Positions 16,246 through 25,819 of a stretch of 64,000 nt of DNA are shown here, in pieces (within the stretch, counting starts at the first letter, position 1; each line of letters begins with the position of its first letter). Under the pieces are notes generated by a model. That model searched no databases. It was not told where the DNA came from and saw only the letters and a program-made list of their open reading frames with translations. The DNA is from CAVVSD01 sp963837655 (GTDB lineage Bacteria > Actinomycetota > Thermoleophilia > Solirubrobacterales > Solirubrobacteraceae), in assembly GCA_963837655.1 (NCBI GenBank), contig CAWIOK010000001.1, positions 558,001 to 622,000 of the forward strand, read 5' to 3'. Position numbers and translations under genes: made by a program.

Positions 16246-17667
16246 ATGTCGCAGCCGACCAGCCCGTGGCGAGGGTTCGCGTTCATCTCGGTCGCGATCT
16301 TCATCGCGAGCCTCGACCTGTTCATCGTCAACATCGCGTTCCCCGCGATCGGCGAGGACTTCCCCGACGCGTCGGTCTCTGGGCTGTCGTGGATCCTCAG
16401 CGCGTACGCGATCGTCTTCGCCGCCCTGCTCGTGCCGTTCGGCAAGCTGGGCGACCTCGTCGGCCGCCTCCGCGTGTTCCGGGCCGGCCTCGCCGTGTTC
16501 ACCCTCGGCTCGGCGCTCTGCGCGCTCGCGCCGTCGGCCGAGCTGCTCGTCGCGGCGCGCGTCGTCCAGGCGGCGGGTGCAGCGGCGCTCACGCCGACCT
16601 CGCTGGGGCTCGTGCTCCCCAGCTTCCCAGCGCAGCGCCGCTCCGCGGTCATCGGCGCGTGGGCCGCGCTCGGTGGCGTCGGCGCCGCCATGGGCCCGCC
16701 CCTCGGCGGTCTGCTCGTCGAGCTCAGCTGGCACTGGATCTTCGTCATCAACGTGCCGCTCGGGCTCCTGTGCCTCGCGTTCGTCGGCCGGTACTTCACG
16801 GAGATCCGCGACCCGTCCGGCCGCCTTCCTGACGGCATCGGCGCGGTGCTCGCCGTCGGGTGCGTCGGGTTGCTGGCCCTCGGGCTCGCGCAGGGCCCGG
16901 ACTGGGGCTGGGACTGGCGGGTCGTGGCGAGCCTCGCGGGCGCCTTGGTGCTCGGCGCGATGCTCGTCGAGCGGTCCCGGCGCCATCTCGAACCGGTCCT
17001 GGCGCTCGACCTCCTGCGCTCGCGGACGTTCTCGCTCGCCAGCCTCGCGACGTTCCTGTTCTTCGCCGGCTTCGCCGGGCTGCTGCTCGGCAACGTCCTC
17101 TTCCTCACCGGCGTGTGGGGCTACTCGTCCCTGCAGGCCGGACTGGCGTTCGCGCCGGGGCCGATGCTCGCGGCGACCTCTGCGGCGCTGTCGGGCCGCC
17201 TCGCCGACCGCATCGGTTCGCCGGCGCTCCTCGGGGTGCCCGGCGGCATCCTCTTCGCGCTCGGCGCGTCGTTCTACCTGCGTCTCCCGGCCGAGCCGCA
17301 CTACCTGAGCCACTTCCTGCCCGGGTCGATCATGACCGGCGTCGGCGTCGGCCTGAGCCTTCCGGCGCTCACCGGGTCGGCGCTGCTCGCCGTGCCGGGG
17401 CCCGCGCTGGCCACCGGCGTGGCGACGAGCACCGCGTTCCGCCAGATCGGCGGCGCGCTCGGCGTCGCGACCTTCGTCGCCGTGCACGGCACGCCGGGGC
17501 CGGGCGAGGTGCTCGACGCGTTCGACCACAGCTTCCTGCTCGTCGCGTGCTGCGGCCTCGCGGCGGCCGCGACGATGGCGGTGCTGACCCTGAGGCTGCG
17601 CCGGACGGACTACGAGGCCGCGCCGGCAGGCTCCCGCGCCGCCTCCAGCGGCGCGCCCGCGAGCTGA
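16246..17667 (+). CDS. MFS drug exporter, DHA2 (14-TM, EmrB/QacA-type) family
   Basis: The 473-residue membrane protein has about 14 hydrophobic segments. The first helix is followed by the DHA family signature LDLFIVNIAFPAIG, and the motif A loop reads GKLGDLVGRLRVF. It should export a small hydrophobic compound using the proton gradient. Substrate is unknown. The ATG at 16246 is chosen over one at 16174 because TAGGTT ends 7 nt before it (leaderless pattern) and the longer form would overlap the preceding gene. The 3' end overlaps the convergent MFS gene by 58 nt. Confidence 0.88.
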   Translation: MSQPTSPWRGFAFISVAIFIASLDLFIVNIAFPAIGEDFPDASVSGLSWILSAYAIVFAALLVPFGKLGDLVGRLRVFRAGLAVFTLGSALCALAPSAELLVAARVVQAAGAAALTPTSLGLVLPSFPAQRRSAVIGAWAALGGVGAAMGPPLGGLLVELSWHWIFVINVPLGLLCLAFVGRYFTEIRDPSGRLPDGIGAVLAVGCVGLLALGLAQGPDWGWDWRVVASLAGALVLGAMLVERSRRHLEPVLALDLLRSRTFSLASLATFLFFAGFAGLLLGNVLFLTGVWGYSSLQAGLAFAPGPMLAATSAALSGRLADRIGSPALLGVPGGILFALGASFYLRLPAEPHYLSHFLPGSIMTGVGVGLSLPALTGSALLAVPGPALATGVATSTAFRQIGGALGVATFVAVHGTPGPGEVLDAFDHSFLLVACCGLAAAATMAVLTLRLRRTDYEAAPAGSRAASSGAPAS

Positions 17668-19196
17668 CCCCCGGCGCAGTCGGCCGCGGCGGCCACCTTC
17701 GCGGGCGTCCGGACGCCCACGAGCGCCACGACGCCCCCCAGCGCGACCAAGCTCGCGGCGATCTCGAGCCCGAGCCGGAACGCGGACTCCGACGACGCGG
17801 CGGTCGCCGCACGCAACTGCGCGCGTTCAGGCTCGGGCAACGAGGGGGAGTCGACGGTGCCGAGCGACCGCTGGCGGGCCTCCGCGATCACCGAGGCCGC
17901 CTGCGGATCGAGCCGGACGCCCTCCAGGTGCTGATCCAGTGCGGCGGAGAACTGGCCGGCGACCACCGCGCCGATCGCGGCGGTGGCGATCAGCCCGGCG
18001 ATGCGCGCGATGGCGTTGTTGACGGCGGAGGCGATCCCGGCGTTGCCCTCGTCGGCGTCGGCCAGCACCGCGGCCGTCAACGGCGCCACGGTCATCGACA
18101 GTCCCAGCGAGAACAGGACGAGCGGCGGCAGCACGTCGGTGAGGAAGGTCGGATCGGGCGACAGCCGGGACAGCCACAGGATCCCGGAGGCGGCGACGAG
18201 CGGGCCGAACCCCATCAGCGGTCGCGGCCCGATCCGGTCCGCAAGCGCGCCGAACCGCCGCGAGAGCAGGAACATCACCAGCGAGCTGGGCACCGTGGCG
18301 AGGCCGGCCTCGATCGCCTCGTAGCCGGCCACCTGCTGCAGGTACAGCACGAGCAGGAAGAACACGACGCCGAGCCCCGCGTACATCGCGAACGTCAGGA
18401 GGTTGCCGACCGCGAAGTTGCGTCGCCGGAACAGGTTCAGGTCCAGCATCGGATGAGGCGCGTGCGCCTCCCAGATCACGAACGCGCCAAGCAGCATGAG
18501 ACCGATGACCCCCGCGCCGAACACGAGCGGGTCGCCCCAGCCCCGCAGCGGCTGCTCGATGAGCGCCAGCACCGGCCCCGCGAGCCCGAGCGCGCACAGG
18601 ATCGCGCCGACGACGTCGACGCGAGCGCCCGGCCGCGGCGTGCGCCCGACCTCGATCCGGCTCGCCAGCGCCAGCGTCATGAGGACGAACGGCACGTTGA
18701 TGGCGAAGATCGCCCGCCAGGAGATGGCGTCCACCAGCCATCCGCCGATGAGCGGGCCGATGACGAACGCGATCCCGCTCCACGCCGTCCACGACCCGAT
18801 CGCCGCCCCGCGCTGGTCGCGCGGGAACGCGGCGACGATGAGCGCGAGCGACCCGGGGGTCAGCAGTGCGCCGAACGCGCCCTGGAGCGCGCGGCCCAGG
18901 ACGAGCACCCCGATCGTCGGCGCGACGGCGCAGATGACCGACACCGCGCCGAACCCGGCCACCCCCACCATGAAGACCCGGCGCTCGCCGAACAGGTCGC
19001 CGAGCGACCCGCCGATCAGGATGAGCGAGCCCAGCATCAGCAGGTAGGCGTTGACGACCCACTGCTGGCCCGCCAGCCCGCCGCCGAGGGACTCCTCGAT
19101 CGACGGCAGCGCGACGTTGACGACGGTCGAGTCCACGCCCACCACGAAGGTCCCGCTGATCGCGGCGAGGAGCGTGATCCTTTGTGACCGTGTCAT
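17610..19196 (-). CDS. MFS drug exporter, DHA2 family (second copy, not closely related)
   Basis: This 528-residue exporter starts at the ATG at 19196, which overlaps the polA stop as ATGA. It has about 14 membrane segments, the DHA2 signature GVDSTVVNVALPSIEESL after helix 1, and a motif A loop GGSLGDLFGERRVF. An extracytoplasmic loop near residues 435-475 (rich in Gln, Ala, Arg and Glu) precedes the last helix. Coupling to polA is odd functionally and may only reflect compact packing. Its last 19 codons are antisense to the end of the plus-strand MFS gene, so neither has room for a conventional terminator. Confidence 0.88.
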   Translation of the reverse strand: MTRSQRITLLAAISGTFVVGVDSTVVNVALPSIEESLGGGLAGQQWVVNAYLLMLGSLILIGGSLGDLFGERRVFMVGVAGFGAVSVICAVAPTIGVLVLGRALQGAFGALLTPGSLALIVAAFPRDQRGAAIGSWTAWSGIAFVIGPLIGGWLVDAISWRAIFAINVPFVLMTLALASRIEVGRTPRPGARVDVVGAILCALGLAGPVLALIEQPLRGWGDPLVFGAGVIGLMLLGAFVIWEAHAPHPMLDLNLFRRRNFAVGNLLTFAMYAGLGVVFFLLVLYLQQVAGYEAIEAGLATVPSSLVMFLLSRRFGALADRIGPRPLMGFGPLVAASGILWLSRLSPDPTFLTDVLPPLVLFSLGLSMTVAPLTAAVLADADEGNAGIASAVNNAIARIAGLIATAAIGAVVAGQFSAALDQHLEGVRLDPQAASVIAEARQRSLGTVDSPSLPEPERAQLRAATAASSESAFRLGLEIAASLVALGGVVALVGVRTPAKVAAAADCAGGQLAGAPLEAAREPAGAAS

Positions 19197-21772
19197 TTGG
19201 CGTCGAGCCAGGTCCTCCCGACCCCGACGTCCACGACGAGCGGAGGCTCGTGGTCCCAGACCCCCACCATCGCGGCGACCAGGTCGTCCCGTACCTTCTC
19301 GATCTCCTCCGGCGGGCCCTCGAACAGGAGCTCGTCGTGGACCGTGAGGATCTGGCGCACCGGCGTGCCCTGCAGCACCTCGTGGCAGCGCACCATCGCC
19401 AGCTTGAGGACGTCCGCCGCGGTGCCCTGGATCGGGCTGTTGACCGCGAGGCGCTCCCCCAGCGTCCGGACGCCCCAGTTGCGCGCCTTCAGCTCGGGGA
19501 TCTGCCGGCGCCGCCCCCACAGCGTCGTGACGTAGCCGTCCTCGGTGCCCTTCGCGATCATCGCCTCGATGTACGCGCGCACCGCGGGGAAGCGGTCGAG
19601 ATAGGCGTCGATGATCGCCTTGGCCTCCTCGCGCGGGATGCCCAGGCGATCGGCCAGGCCGTAGTCGCTGAGGCCGTAGACGATCCCGTAGTTGATCATC
19701 TTCGCCTGCGAGCGCTGACCGACGGTGAGCTGGTCGGGCGGCGTCCGGAACACCTGCGAGGCGGTCGCGGTGTGCACGTCCTCGCCCTTGACGAAGATCT
19801 CCTTGAGCACCGGCTCGTCGGCGATGTGCGCGAGGACGCGCAGCTCGATCTGCGAGTAGTCGGCGCTCAGCAGGACGTTGCCGGGCGCCGCCTCGAAGCA
19901 GCCGCGGATCTCCTGGCCGAGCTCGGTGCGGATCGGGACGTTCTGCATGTTGGGGTTCGTGCTCGCGAGGCGTCCCGTGATGGCGACCGCCTGCAGGAAC
20001 GTCGTGTGGATGCGGCCCTCGGCGTCGGTGAGCTGCGGCAGGACGCTGAAGTACGTCTTGTCGAGCTGGTTGAGCTCTCGCCAGCGTTCGATCTTGGGGA
20101 TGATCTCGTGCTCGTCGCGGATCGCCTGCAGGACACGGGCGTCGGTGGAGAACCCGGTCTTGCCGCGCCGCTTGCGCGACAGGCCGAGCTTCTCGAAGAG
20201 GATCTCCCCCAGCTGCTGCGGCGACCCGAGCACGAACTCGGTCCCGGCCAGGTCCCACACCTCGGCCTCCAGCGTGCGGATCTCCGCGCGCACGCGCTCG
20301 GTGATCTCCGCCAGCCGCTCGACGTCGAGGCGCACGCCGGCACGCTCCATGTCGCGCAGGATCCCGACGAGCGGCAGCTCGATGTCGTCCATGAGCAGCT
20401 GCAGGTCGCGGTCGGCGAGCTGCTCGCGCTGCCACTCCGCCAGCGCCGCGGTGAGCACGGCGTCGCGGGCGGCGGGATCCTCGAAGTTCGCGGCCAGCCC
20501 CCGCTCCTCGACGAGCTCGCGGAACGGGTAGCCGCGGCGCGCCGGCTCGAGCAGGTAGGCGGCGAGCAGCGTGTCGTGGACCAGGTTGGGCGGCACCTCG
20601 TCCAGCGCCTTGGCGTCGTGCGCGACGACGGGCCGATCGCCGACGGCGCGCACGACGTCGGCCGGGCCGCCCGCGTCGCCGGTGAGGACGATCGAGTCGC
20701 ACGCGGCGGCGAAGCGCCAGGGTCCGTCGACGCCGAACAGCTCGCCCTCGGGGACCTCGGGTGGCGCGACCGCGAGCGCGAGCTCCTCCTGCGGGAGCGC
20801 GCTCAGGTCGACGAGCGTCCCCTCGCGGAGCTCCGCGCCGACCGTCGTCGTGGGGATGATCGCGGGCGCCGCCTCGTCCTCGCCGAGGACCTCCTCGAGG
20901 CGCCGCAGCGGATCGCGCAGCTCGAACTCCCGGAACACCTCGCGCAGCCGGGAGCGGTCCGGCGCGTGCGACGCCTCCGCCGTCACGTCGACGTCCACCG
21001 GGATGTCGCGCCGGATCGTCGCGAGCTCCTTGGAGACGCGAGCGAGGTCGGCGTTCTCGGTGAGGTTCTGCTTGCGCTTGGCGCCCGAGATGTCGTCGAT
21101 GTGGCCGAGGACGCCCTCGAGGTCGCCCCACTGCTGCAGCAGCTGCGACGCCGTCTTGTCGCCGATGCCCGGGACGCCGGGGATGTTGTCGCTCGTGTCG
21201 CCCTTGAGGCCGTAGAAGTCGGGGATGAGCTCGGGCGGGATGCCGTAGCGCTCGACGACCGCCTCGTGGTCGTACATCTTCGTCTCGGTGATCCCGCGGC
21301 TCGTGGCCATGACCTTGACGATCCCGTCGGGGTCGATGAGCTGGAACGCGTCGCGGTCCCCGGTCACGATGACGGTCGGGATCGGCGGGTCCGCCTCGCG
21401 TGCACGCTCGGCGATCGAGGCGATGACGTCGTCGGCCTCGAAGCCGTCCACGTGCACGTTGCGATAGCCGAACGCCTCCACGAGCGGCTCGAAGTGCGGC
21501 CACTGCTCGCCCAGCAGCGTGGGCCGCTTCGCCCGGCCCGCCTTGTACTCGGCGTAGACGTCCTTGCGGCCCGACGAGCCGGCGTCCCACACCACGACCG
21601 TCGGCTTCGTCCCGTGGTCGGTGAGCATCTTCACCAGCATCGACGCGAACCCGAAGATCGCGTTCGTCGGGAACCCGGTCGACGTCGCGATCGACTCGGG
21701 CAGTGCGAAGAACGCCCGGTACACGAGCGAGTTGCCGTCGATGAGATAGAGCTCCTCGGGACGCGCCGCCAT
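19193..21772 (-). CDS. polA: DNA polymerase I
   Basis: PolA fills repair gaps and removes RNA primers. The 859-residue protein has an N-terminal 5' nuclease domain (about 1-295, beginning LYLIDGNSLVYRAFF), a middle domain (about 300-470) in the place of the 3'-5' exonuclease, and the polymerase domain (about 480-859). The latter carries motif A LSADYSQIELR and motif C VHDELLFE. The middle domain lacks the acidic DxE and other metal ligands, so proofreading is probably absent, as in many actinobacterial and Thermus enzymes. The start is the ATG at 21772. A TAGGGT hexamer lies 10 nt upstream. Confidence 0.96.
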   Translation of the reverse strand: MAARPEELYLIDGNSLVYRAFFALPESIATSTGFPTNAIFGFASMLVKMLTDHGTKPTVVVWDAGSSGRKDVYAEYKAGRAKRPTLLGEQWPHFEPLVEAFGYRNVHVDGFEADDVIASIAERAREADPPIPTVIVTGDRDAFQLIDPDGIVKVMATSRGITETKMYDHEAVVERYGIPPELIPDFYGLKGDTSDNIPGVPGIGDKTASQLLQQWGDLEGVLGHIDDISGAKRKQNLTENADLARVSKELATIRRDIPVDVDVTAEASHAPDRSRLREVFREFELRDPLRRLEEVLGEDEAAPAIIPTTTVGAELREGTLVDLSALPQEELALAVAPPEVPEGELFGVDGPWRFAAACDSIVLTGDAGGPADVVRAVGDRPVVAHDAKALDEVPPNLVHDTLLAAYLLEPARRGYPFRELVEERGLAANFEDPAARDAVLTAALAEWQREQLADRDLQLLMDDIELPLVGILRDMERAGVRLDVERLAEITERVRAEIRTLEAEVWDLAGTEFVLGSPQQLGEILFEKLGLSRKRRGKTGFSTDARVLQAIRDEHEIIPKIERWRELNQLDKTYFSVLPQLTDAEGRIHTTFLQAVAITGRLASTNPNMQNVPIRTELGQEIRGCFEAAPGNVLLSADYSQIELRVLAHIADEPVLKEIFVKGEDVHTATASQVFRTPPDQLTVGQRSQAKMINYGIVYGLSDYGLADRLGIPREEAKAIIDAYLDRFPAVRAYIEAMIAKGTEDGYVTTLWGRRRQIPELKARNWGVRTLGERLAVNSPIQGTAADVLKLAMVRCHEVLQGTPVRQILTVHDELLFEGPPEEIEKVRDDLVAAMVGVWDHEPPLVVDVGVGRTWLDAK

Positions 21773-21840
21773 CGCGCGGTGGACCCTAGTGCCTCCTCCT
21801 GCGTACCGTCCTCGGAGACCGAGCGAGACGGAGGCTGGGC

Positions 21841-22749
21841 ATGCGGGTGACGCTGACGGGCGCGACAGGAGGCATCGGGCGGGGGTTGGCGGAGGCGCTG
21901 ATCGCCCGCGGGGACGAGGTGACCGCGCTCACCCGGAGCCCCGACCGTGCCACCGGGCGCCTGCCAGAGGGCGTCACCGCGGTGGGCTGGGACCCCGTCG
22001 CCGGCCCGGCGCCGGCCGACGCGCTGGCCGGCCGCGACGTGGTCGTGAACCTGGCGGGCGAGGCCGTCGCGCAGCGCTGGACCTCGGAGGTCAAGCAGCG
22101 GATCCGGGCGTCGCGTGAGCTGGGCACCCGCAACCTCGTCGACGGCCTGCGGGTCGCCGAGCCGCGCCCCGCCGCGCTGATCTCCGGCTCCGCCTCTGGG
22201 TACTACGGCGCACACGGAGACGAGCGGGTCGGCGAGGCGAACGGGCCGGGCGACGACTTCCTCGCCGCCGTCTCGCTCGCCTGGGAGCACGAGGCGCGCC
22301 AGGCCGAGGAGCTCGGGATGCGCGTCGCGATCGTGCGCACCGGCATCGTCCTCGACGCGGACTCAGGAGCGTTGGCGACGATGCTCACGCCGTTCAAGCT
22401 GGGCGTGGGCGGGCCGGTGGCCGGGGGTCGGCAGTACATGCCGTGGATCGATCACGAGGACGAGGTCGGCCTGCTGCTGGCGGCGCTGGACTCGCCGGAC
22501 TTCTCCGGTCCGATCAACGGCTCCGCCCCCGAGCCGGTGACCAATCGCGAGTTCTCGCGGGCGCTCGGCCGGGCGCTGCATCGCCCCGCGTTCGCCCCCA
22601 TCCCGGCGGCGGCGATCAAGGCGCTCTACGGCGACATGGCGCAGATCGTCGTCAACGGCGTCCGCATGGTTCCCGACCGCGCGGGCGAGCTGGGCTACGC
22701 CTTCCGCCACCCCGACCTGGACGAGGCCCTGCGCTCGACGCTGCAGTAG
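21841..22749 (+). CDS. TIGR01777-family NAD-dependent epimerase/SDR-like protein
   Basis: The 302-residue protein belongs to the extended SDR group typified by E. coli YfcH. It has an N-terminal Rossmann motif (LTGATGGIG), the SGSASGYYG segment holding the catalytic Tyr, and the C-terminal domain ending in FRHPDLDEALRS, conserved in TIGR01777. Substrate is unknown. Some relatives affect cell division or membrane lipids. GGAGG about 8 nt before the ATG supports the start. It diverges from polA, leaving 68 bp between them, and ends 3 bp before the convergent Tim44-like gene. Confidence 0.88.
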   Translation: MRVTLTGATGGIGRGLAEALIARGDEVTALTRSPDRATGRLPEGVTAVGWDPVAGPAPADALAGRDVVVNLAGEAVAQRWTSEVKQRIRASRELGTRNLVDGLRVAEPRPAALISGSASGYYGAHGDERVGEANGPGDDFLAAVSLAWEHEARQAEELGMRVAIVRTGIVLDADSGALATMLTPFKLGVGGPVAGGRQYMPWIDHEDEVGLLLAALDSPDFSGPINGSAPEPVTNREFSRALGRALHRPAFAPIPAAAIKALYGDMAQIVVNGVRMVPDRAGELGYAFRHPDLDEALRSTLQ

Positions 22750-22752
22750 CTC

Positions 22753-24135
22753 CTATCGGGAGACAGCCGTGCCCGAGCCGGTCGCGGCGAGGCGCCAGGG
22801 TGAGGACGCTCCCTCGCCGCCCGACAGCGTCAGCGTCCAGGCCTCCTGCCAGCGCCGGACGCGGTTGCGGTCGCCGTCCAGCACGGCCAGCGTGTCGCGG
22901 TCCTCGCGATAGCGGACAGCGCTCACGTCGACGTGCACCTCGAGCTCGGCGGGCCGCGCGTGCACGTCGCAGCGGGTGATCGCCACGGCGCCGACGCGCG
23001 CGCCACGGACGACGACGCGGCTGGCACGACTGTGGTCGCCGCCGTAGAGCAGGGCGTCCACCGCCGCAGGATCGGCGATCGCGAGCAGATCGTCGTCGGA
23101 GCCGTCGATCGCGCCGAGCCAGGCCTCGACCGTGCGCCGGACCGCCGTCTCGAGCACGTCGGACGCGAACCGGCCGTCCACGAGCGCCGCGTCCTGCGCC
23201 TGCATGCGTGCGTCGCCCTCGTAGTCGACGCTCAGGAGGCCGGCCACCTGCTCGTCGGCGACCTTGTCCGCGTCTGCGATCTCGAACACGGCCTCGTCGC
23301 GGACGCGCGCGTCCTCGGCCGGCGTCGCCACCAGCTCCTCGGACAGGTTGTGCTCACCCTCCTTGGGACCCTCGATCGACTGCAGGCACCACGCCCCGTC
23401 GCGCTTGGCCAGGGTCCAGTACTCGTGGACGACCGCGCGCTCGTCGGTGTCGCCGGTGCGCATGAGCCGCCGCCCGCCCTGCTCGACGTAGTCGAGCAGC
23501 GTCGCCTGCATCAGGACGACGACGCGGTCCTCGGCGTCCGCGGTGCGGTTCACGAGGCCCACCTGGTGCACCTCGAGCGCCTCGACGTCGACGATGTTGC
23601 GCTGGCCCCGCGACGTGAAGTCGTCGAGACGCCGGTCCCACTCCGCCATGAGGTCTCCGAAGACCAGCCGGCGCAGCTGGTCGCGGTCGTCGTGGCTCCA
23701 GGCCTGCTGCACCGCGAGGTACAGCGCGCGCGCCCGTGCCTCGACCTCCGTGGCATCGAACGCCGGGTCGTCCTGGGCGGCCTCGGCGGCGGCGAGCTGC
23801 ACCGCCTGCAGCCGCTCGCGGGACGCCTTCGCGTACTTCACGTCCTGCGCGCGGGCCTTGCGCACCGCGGGCAGCACGACGAAGAACACGATGATGAAGA
23901 TCACGATGAGGAGCCAGGCGCCCCCGCCGCCTCCTCCGGTGCCTCCGCCGCCTCCGCCACCGAACCCGAAGCCGCCGCCACCGCCCCCTCCACCGCCGGA
24001 GAAGCCGCCGCCCCCGCCGCCGAACCCGCTGCTGCCGCCGCCGGCGGCCGCCTGCGCGTTCGCGGCCGACGCCAGGACCAGCAGGACCGCTAGACGCCCT
24101 GCTTGCCCCGCCCGATGGGACCAAGCACGCGCCAG
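22753..24135 (-). CDS. Tim44-like domain protein, Gly-rich, start codon uncertain
   Basis: The C-terminal part is a Tim44-like/mba1-like domain found in bacterial membrane-associated proteins of unclear role. Before it come a putative signal sequence (hydrophobic LAVLLVLASA, then ANA), a long glycine-rich tract (largely Gly with Ser and Phe), a membrane helix (LLIVIFIIVFFVVLP) and a charged coiled-coil-like segment. The frame is open from 24276, but no ATG, GTG or TTG lies between the TTG there and the hydrophobic core. The TTG start would add an unlikely arginine-rich leader. The CTG at 24135 gives a sensible signal peptide with basic n-region and is used here tentatively. It overlaps the small membrane gene by 46 nt. 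Confidence 0.72.
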   Translation of the reverse strand: MARAWSHRAGQAGRLAVLLVLASAANAQAAAGGGSSGFGGGGGGFSGGGGGGGGGFGFGGGGGGGTGGGGGGAWLLIVIFIIVFFVVLPAVRKARAQDVKYAKASRERLQAVQLAAAEAAQDDPAFDATEVEARARALYLAVQQAWSHDDRDQLRRLVFGDLMAEWDRRLDDFTSRGQRNIVDVEALEVHQVGLVNRTADAEDRVVVLMQATLLDYVEQGGRRLMRTGDTDERAVVHEYWTLAKRDGAWCLQSIEGPKEGEHNLSEELVATPAEDARVRDEAVFEIADADKVADEQVAGLLSVDYEGDARMQAQDAALVDGRFASDVLETAVRRTVEAWLGAIDGSDDDLLAIADPAAVDALLYGGDHSRASRVVVRGARVGAVAITRCDVHARPAELEVHVDVSAVRYREDRDTLAVLDGDRNRVRRWQEAWTLTLSGGEGASSPWRLAATGSGTAVSR

Positions 24136-24326
24136 TCCGAACCGTCGCGGGCGGGCAGCGCCAGCATGATCACGACCCCGATGATGACGGTGAGCATCCC
24201 GAGCCCGAGACCCAGCCGGATCCCGTAGCCCTTGCGCTCGGAGATGTAGGAAGCCGCGTAGGAGCACAACAACCAACCGTAGAGCAGCCAGAGCGATGTG
24301 GCTCCGATGTCGGCGAGGATCGTCAT
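24090..24326 (-). CDS. Small two-helix membrane protein
   Basis: The 78-residue product has two hydrophobic segments (about 8-28 and 38-58) and a short polar tail. I do not recognise a family. Its ATG overlaps the livF stop as ATGA, so it is translated with the branched-chain transporter operon, and it overlaps the Tim44-like gene that follows. It may be a small partner of the transporter or of the Tim44-like protein, but that is only positional inference. Confidence 0.7.
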   Translation of the reverse strand: MTILADIGATSLWLLYGWLLCSYAASYISERKGYGIRLGLGLGMLTVIIGVVIMLALPARDGSDWRVLGPIGRGKQGV

Positions 24327-25030
24327 CCGCCCAGGTACGCCTTCTGCACCTCGGGGTCCTCCTTCAGCGCTGCCGACTCGTTGGTCAGGACGACCCTGCC
24401 CGTCTCCAGCACATACCCGCGCTGGGACACGCCGAGCGCGAAGTTCGCGTTCTGCTCGACGAGCAGGATCGTGGTGCCCTGCCGGTTGATCTCGGCGATG
24501 GTGTCGTAGATGCGCTCGGTGAGGATCGGCGAGATCCCCATCGACGGCTCGTCGAGCAGGAGCAGCCGCGGCCGGGCCATGAGCGCGCGCCCGATGGCGA
24601 GCATCTGCTGCTCGCCGCCGGACATCGTCCCCGCCTTCTGGCGCTCGCGCTCCTGCAGGCGGGGGAACAGCTCGAACACGCGGTCGAGGTCCTCACCGAC
24701 GCTCTTGTCGCGACGCAGGTAGGCGCCCATGTCGAGGTTCTCGCGGACGGTCATGCGGGGGAAGCACTTGCGTCCCTCCGGGGACTGCGAGATCCCCAGC
24801 TGCACGATGTCCTGCGGCGCCGTCCGGGTGATGTCCTTGCCCTCGAACATCACGTGGCCCGCACGCGCCGGCGTGAGGCCGGAAACGGAGCGCAGCGTCG
24901 TCGACTTGCCGGCGCCGTTGGAGCCGATCAGCGTGACGCACTCGCCCTCCTCGACGGCCAGCGTGACGCCCTTGAGCGCCTCGATGTTCCCGTAGTACGT
25001 GTGGATCTCGTCCAGCTCGAGCAGAGGCAC
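24323..25030 (-). CDS. livF: Branched-chain amino acid/amide ABC transporter ATPase LivF
   Basis: LivF is the second ATPase subunit of the HAAT (LIV-I) uptake system. In 235 residues it shows Walker A GSNGAGKST, the ABC signature MSGGEQQM, Walker B LLLLDEPSMG, and the switch His in the LVEQN region. Lengths and motifs are standard. The GTG at 25030 directly abuts the livG stop (25031). The substrate could be branched-chain amino acids, urea or short amides. The family motifs do not decide it. Confidence 0.95.
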   Translation of the reverse strand: MPLLELDEIHTYYGNIEALKGVTLAVEEGECVTLIGSNGAGKSTTLRSVSGLTPARAGHVMFEGKDITRTAPQDIVQLGISQSPEGRKCFPRMTVRENLDMGAYLRRDKSVGEDLDRVFELFPRLQERERQKAGTMSGGEQQMLAIGRALMARPRLLLLDEPSMGISPILTERIYDTIAEINRQGTTILLVEQNANFALGVSQRGYVLETGRVVLTNESAALKEDPEVQKAYLGG

Positions 25031-25819
25031 TTACGGCGTCTCCTGACTGGCCTGCTTGCCGAGATACGCCTCGATGACCTGGGGGTTCGTGCGGATCTCC
25101 TGCGGGCCGCCCTCGGCGATCTTCTCGCCGTGGTCGAGCACCGTGATGTGCTGGGACACGCCCATGATCACCTTCATGTCGTGCTCGATCAGCAGGATCG
25201 CCAGGCCGCGGTCGTCGCGCAGCCGCTGCATGAGCGTCGTGAGCCCGTCAGACTCCTGCGGGTTCATGCCCGCCGTCGGCTCGTCGAGGAGCAGCAGCTT
25301 GGGATCGGACGCGAGGGCGCGCGCGATCTCGACACGGCGCTGGTCGCCGTAGGAGAGGTTGATCGCGAGCTGGTCGTGGAGCGCCCTGCGGATCCCCACG
25401 TACTCCAGCGCCTCGGCGGCGTGCTCGCGGACGTACTGCTCCTCCCGACGCACGCGCGGCGTGCGGAAGATCGAGCCGAACAGCCCCGCCTTCATCCGGC
25501 TGTGCTCGCCGATCATGACGTTCTCGATCGCCGACATCGTGCCGAAGAGGCGGATGTTCTGGAACGTCCGCGCGATTCCCAGCTTCATGATCTTGTCCGG
25601 CCGGCCCGAGGTGATGTTGTCCCCCTCGAACGAGATCCGGCCCAGCGTCGGCTTGTAGAGGCCGGTGAGGATGTTGAAGAACGTCGTCTTCCCCGCCCCG
25701 TTGGGCCCGATGATCGAGACGATCGAGCGCTCCGGGATCGAGAAGGTGACGTCGTCGACAGCCGTCAGGCCGCCGAAGCGCTTCGTGACGCCGGAGGCCT
25801 CGAGAAGAACGTCGCTCAC
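25031..25819 (-). CDS. livG: Branched-chain amino acid/amide ABC transporter ATPase LivG
   Basis: LivG pairs with LivF to power the transporter. The 262-residue protein has Walker A GPNGAGKTT, signature LSYGDQRRV and Walker B LLLLDEPTAGMNP, the last typical of LivG. The GTG at 25819 overlaps the livM stop as GTGA. This start removes an upstream extension that belongs to another frame. Confidence 0.95.
   Translation of the reverse strand: MSDVLLEASGVTKRFGGLTAVDDVTFSIPERSIVSIIGPNGAGKTTFFNILTGLYKPTLGRISFEGDNITSGRPDKIMKLGIARTFQNIRLFGTMSAIENVMIGEHSRMKAGLFGSIFRTPRVRREEQYVREHAAEALEYVGIRRALHDQLAINLSYGDQRRVEIARALASDPKLLLLDEPTAGMNPQESDGLTTLMQRLRDDRGLAILLIEHDMKVIMGVSQHITVLDHGEKIAEGGPQEIRTNPQVIEAYLGKQASQETP

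Noticed and set aside
19197..21590. N-terminal extension of the minus-strand MFS gene
   Set aside because: Frame stays open over polA, but it is arginine-rich shadow. The MFS protein starts at 19196 with a normal first helix and ATGA coupling.
19184..21850. Plus-strand open frame of 888 codons over polA
   Set aside because: Shadow of polA. All motifs are on the minus strand.
23543..24169. Proline-rich plus-strand protein
   Set aside because: Antisense image of the glycine-rich tract of the Tim44-like gene.
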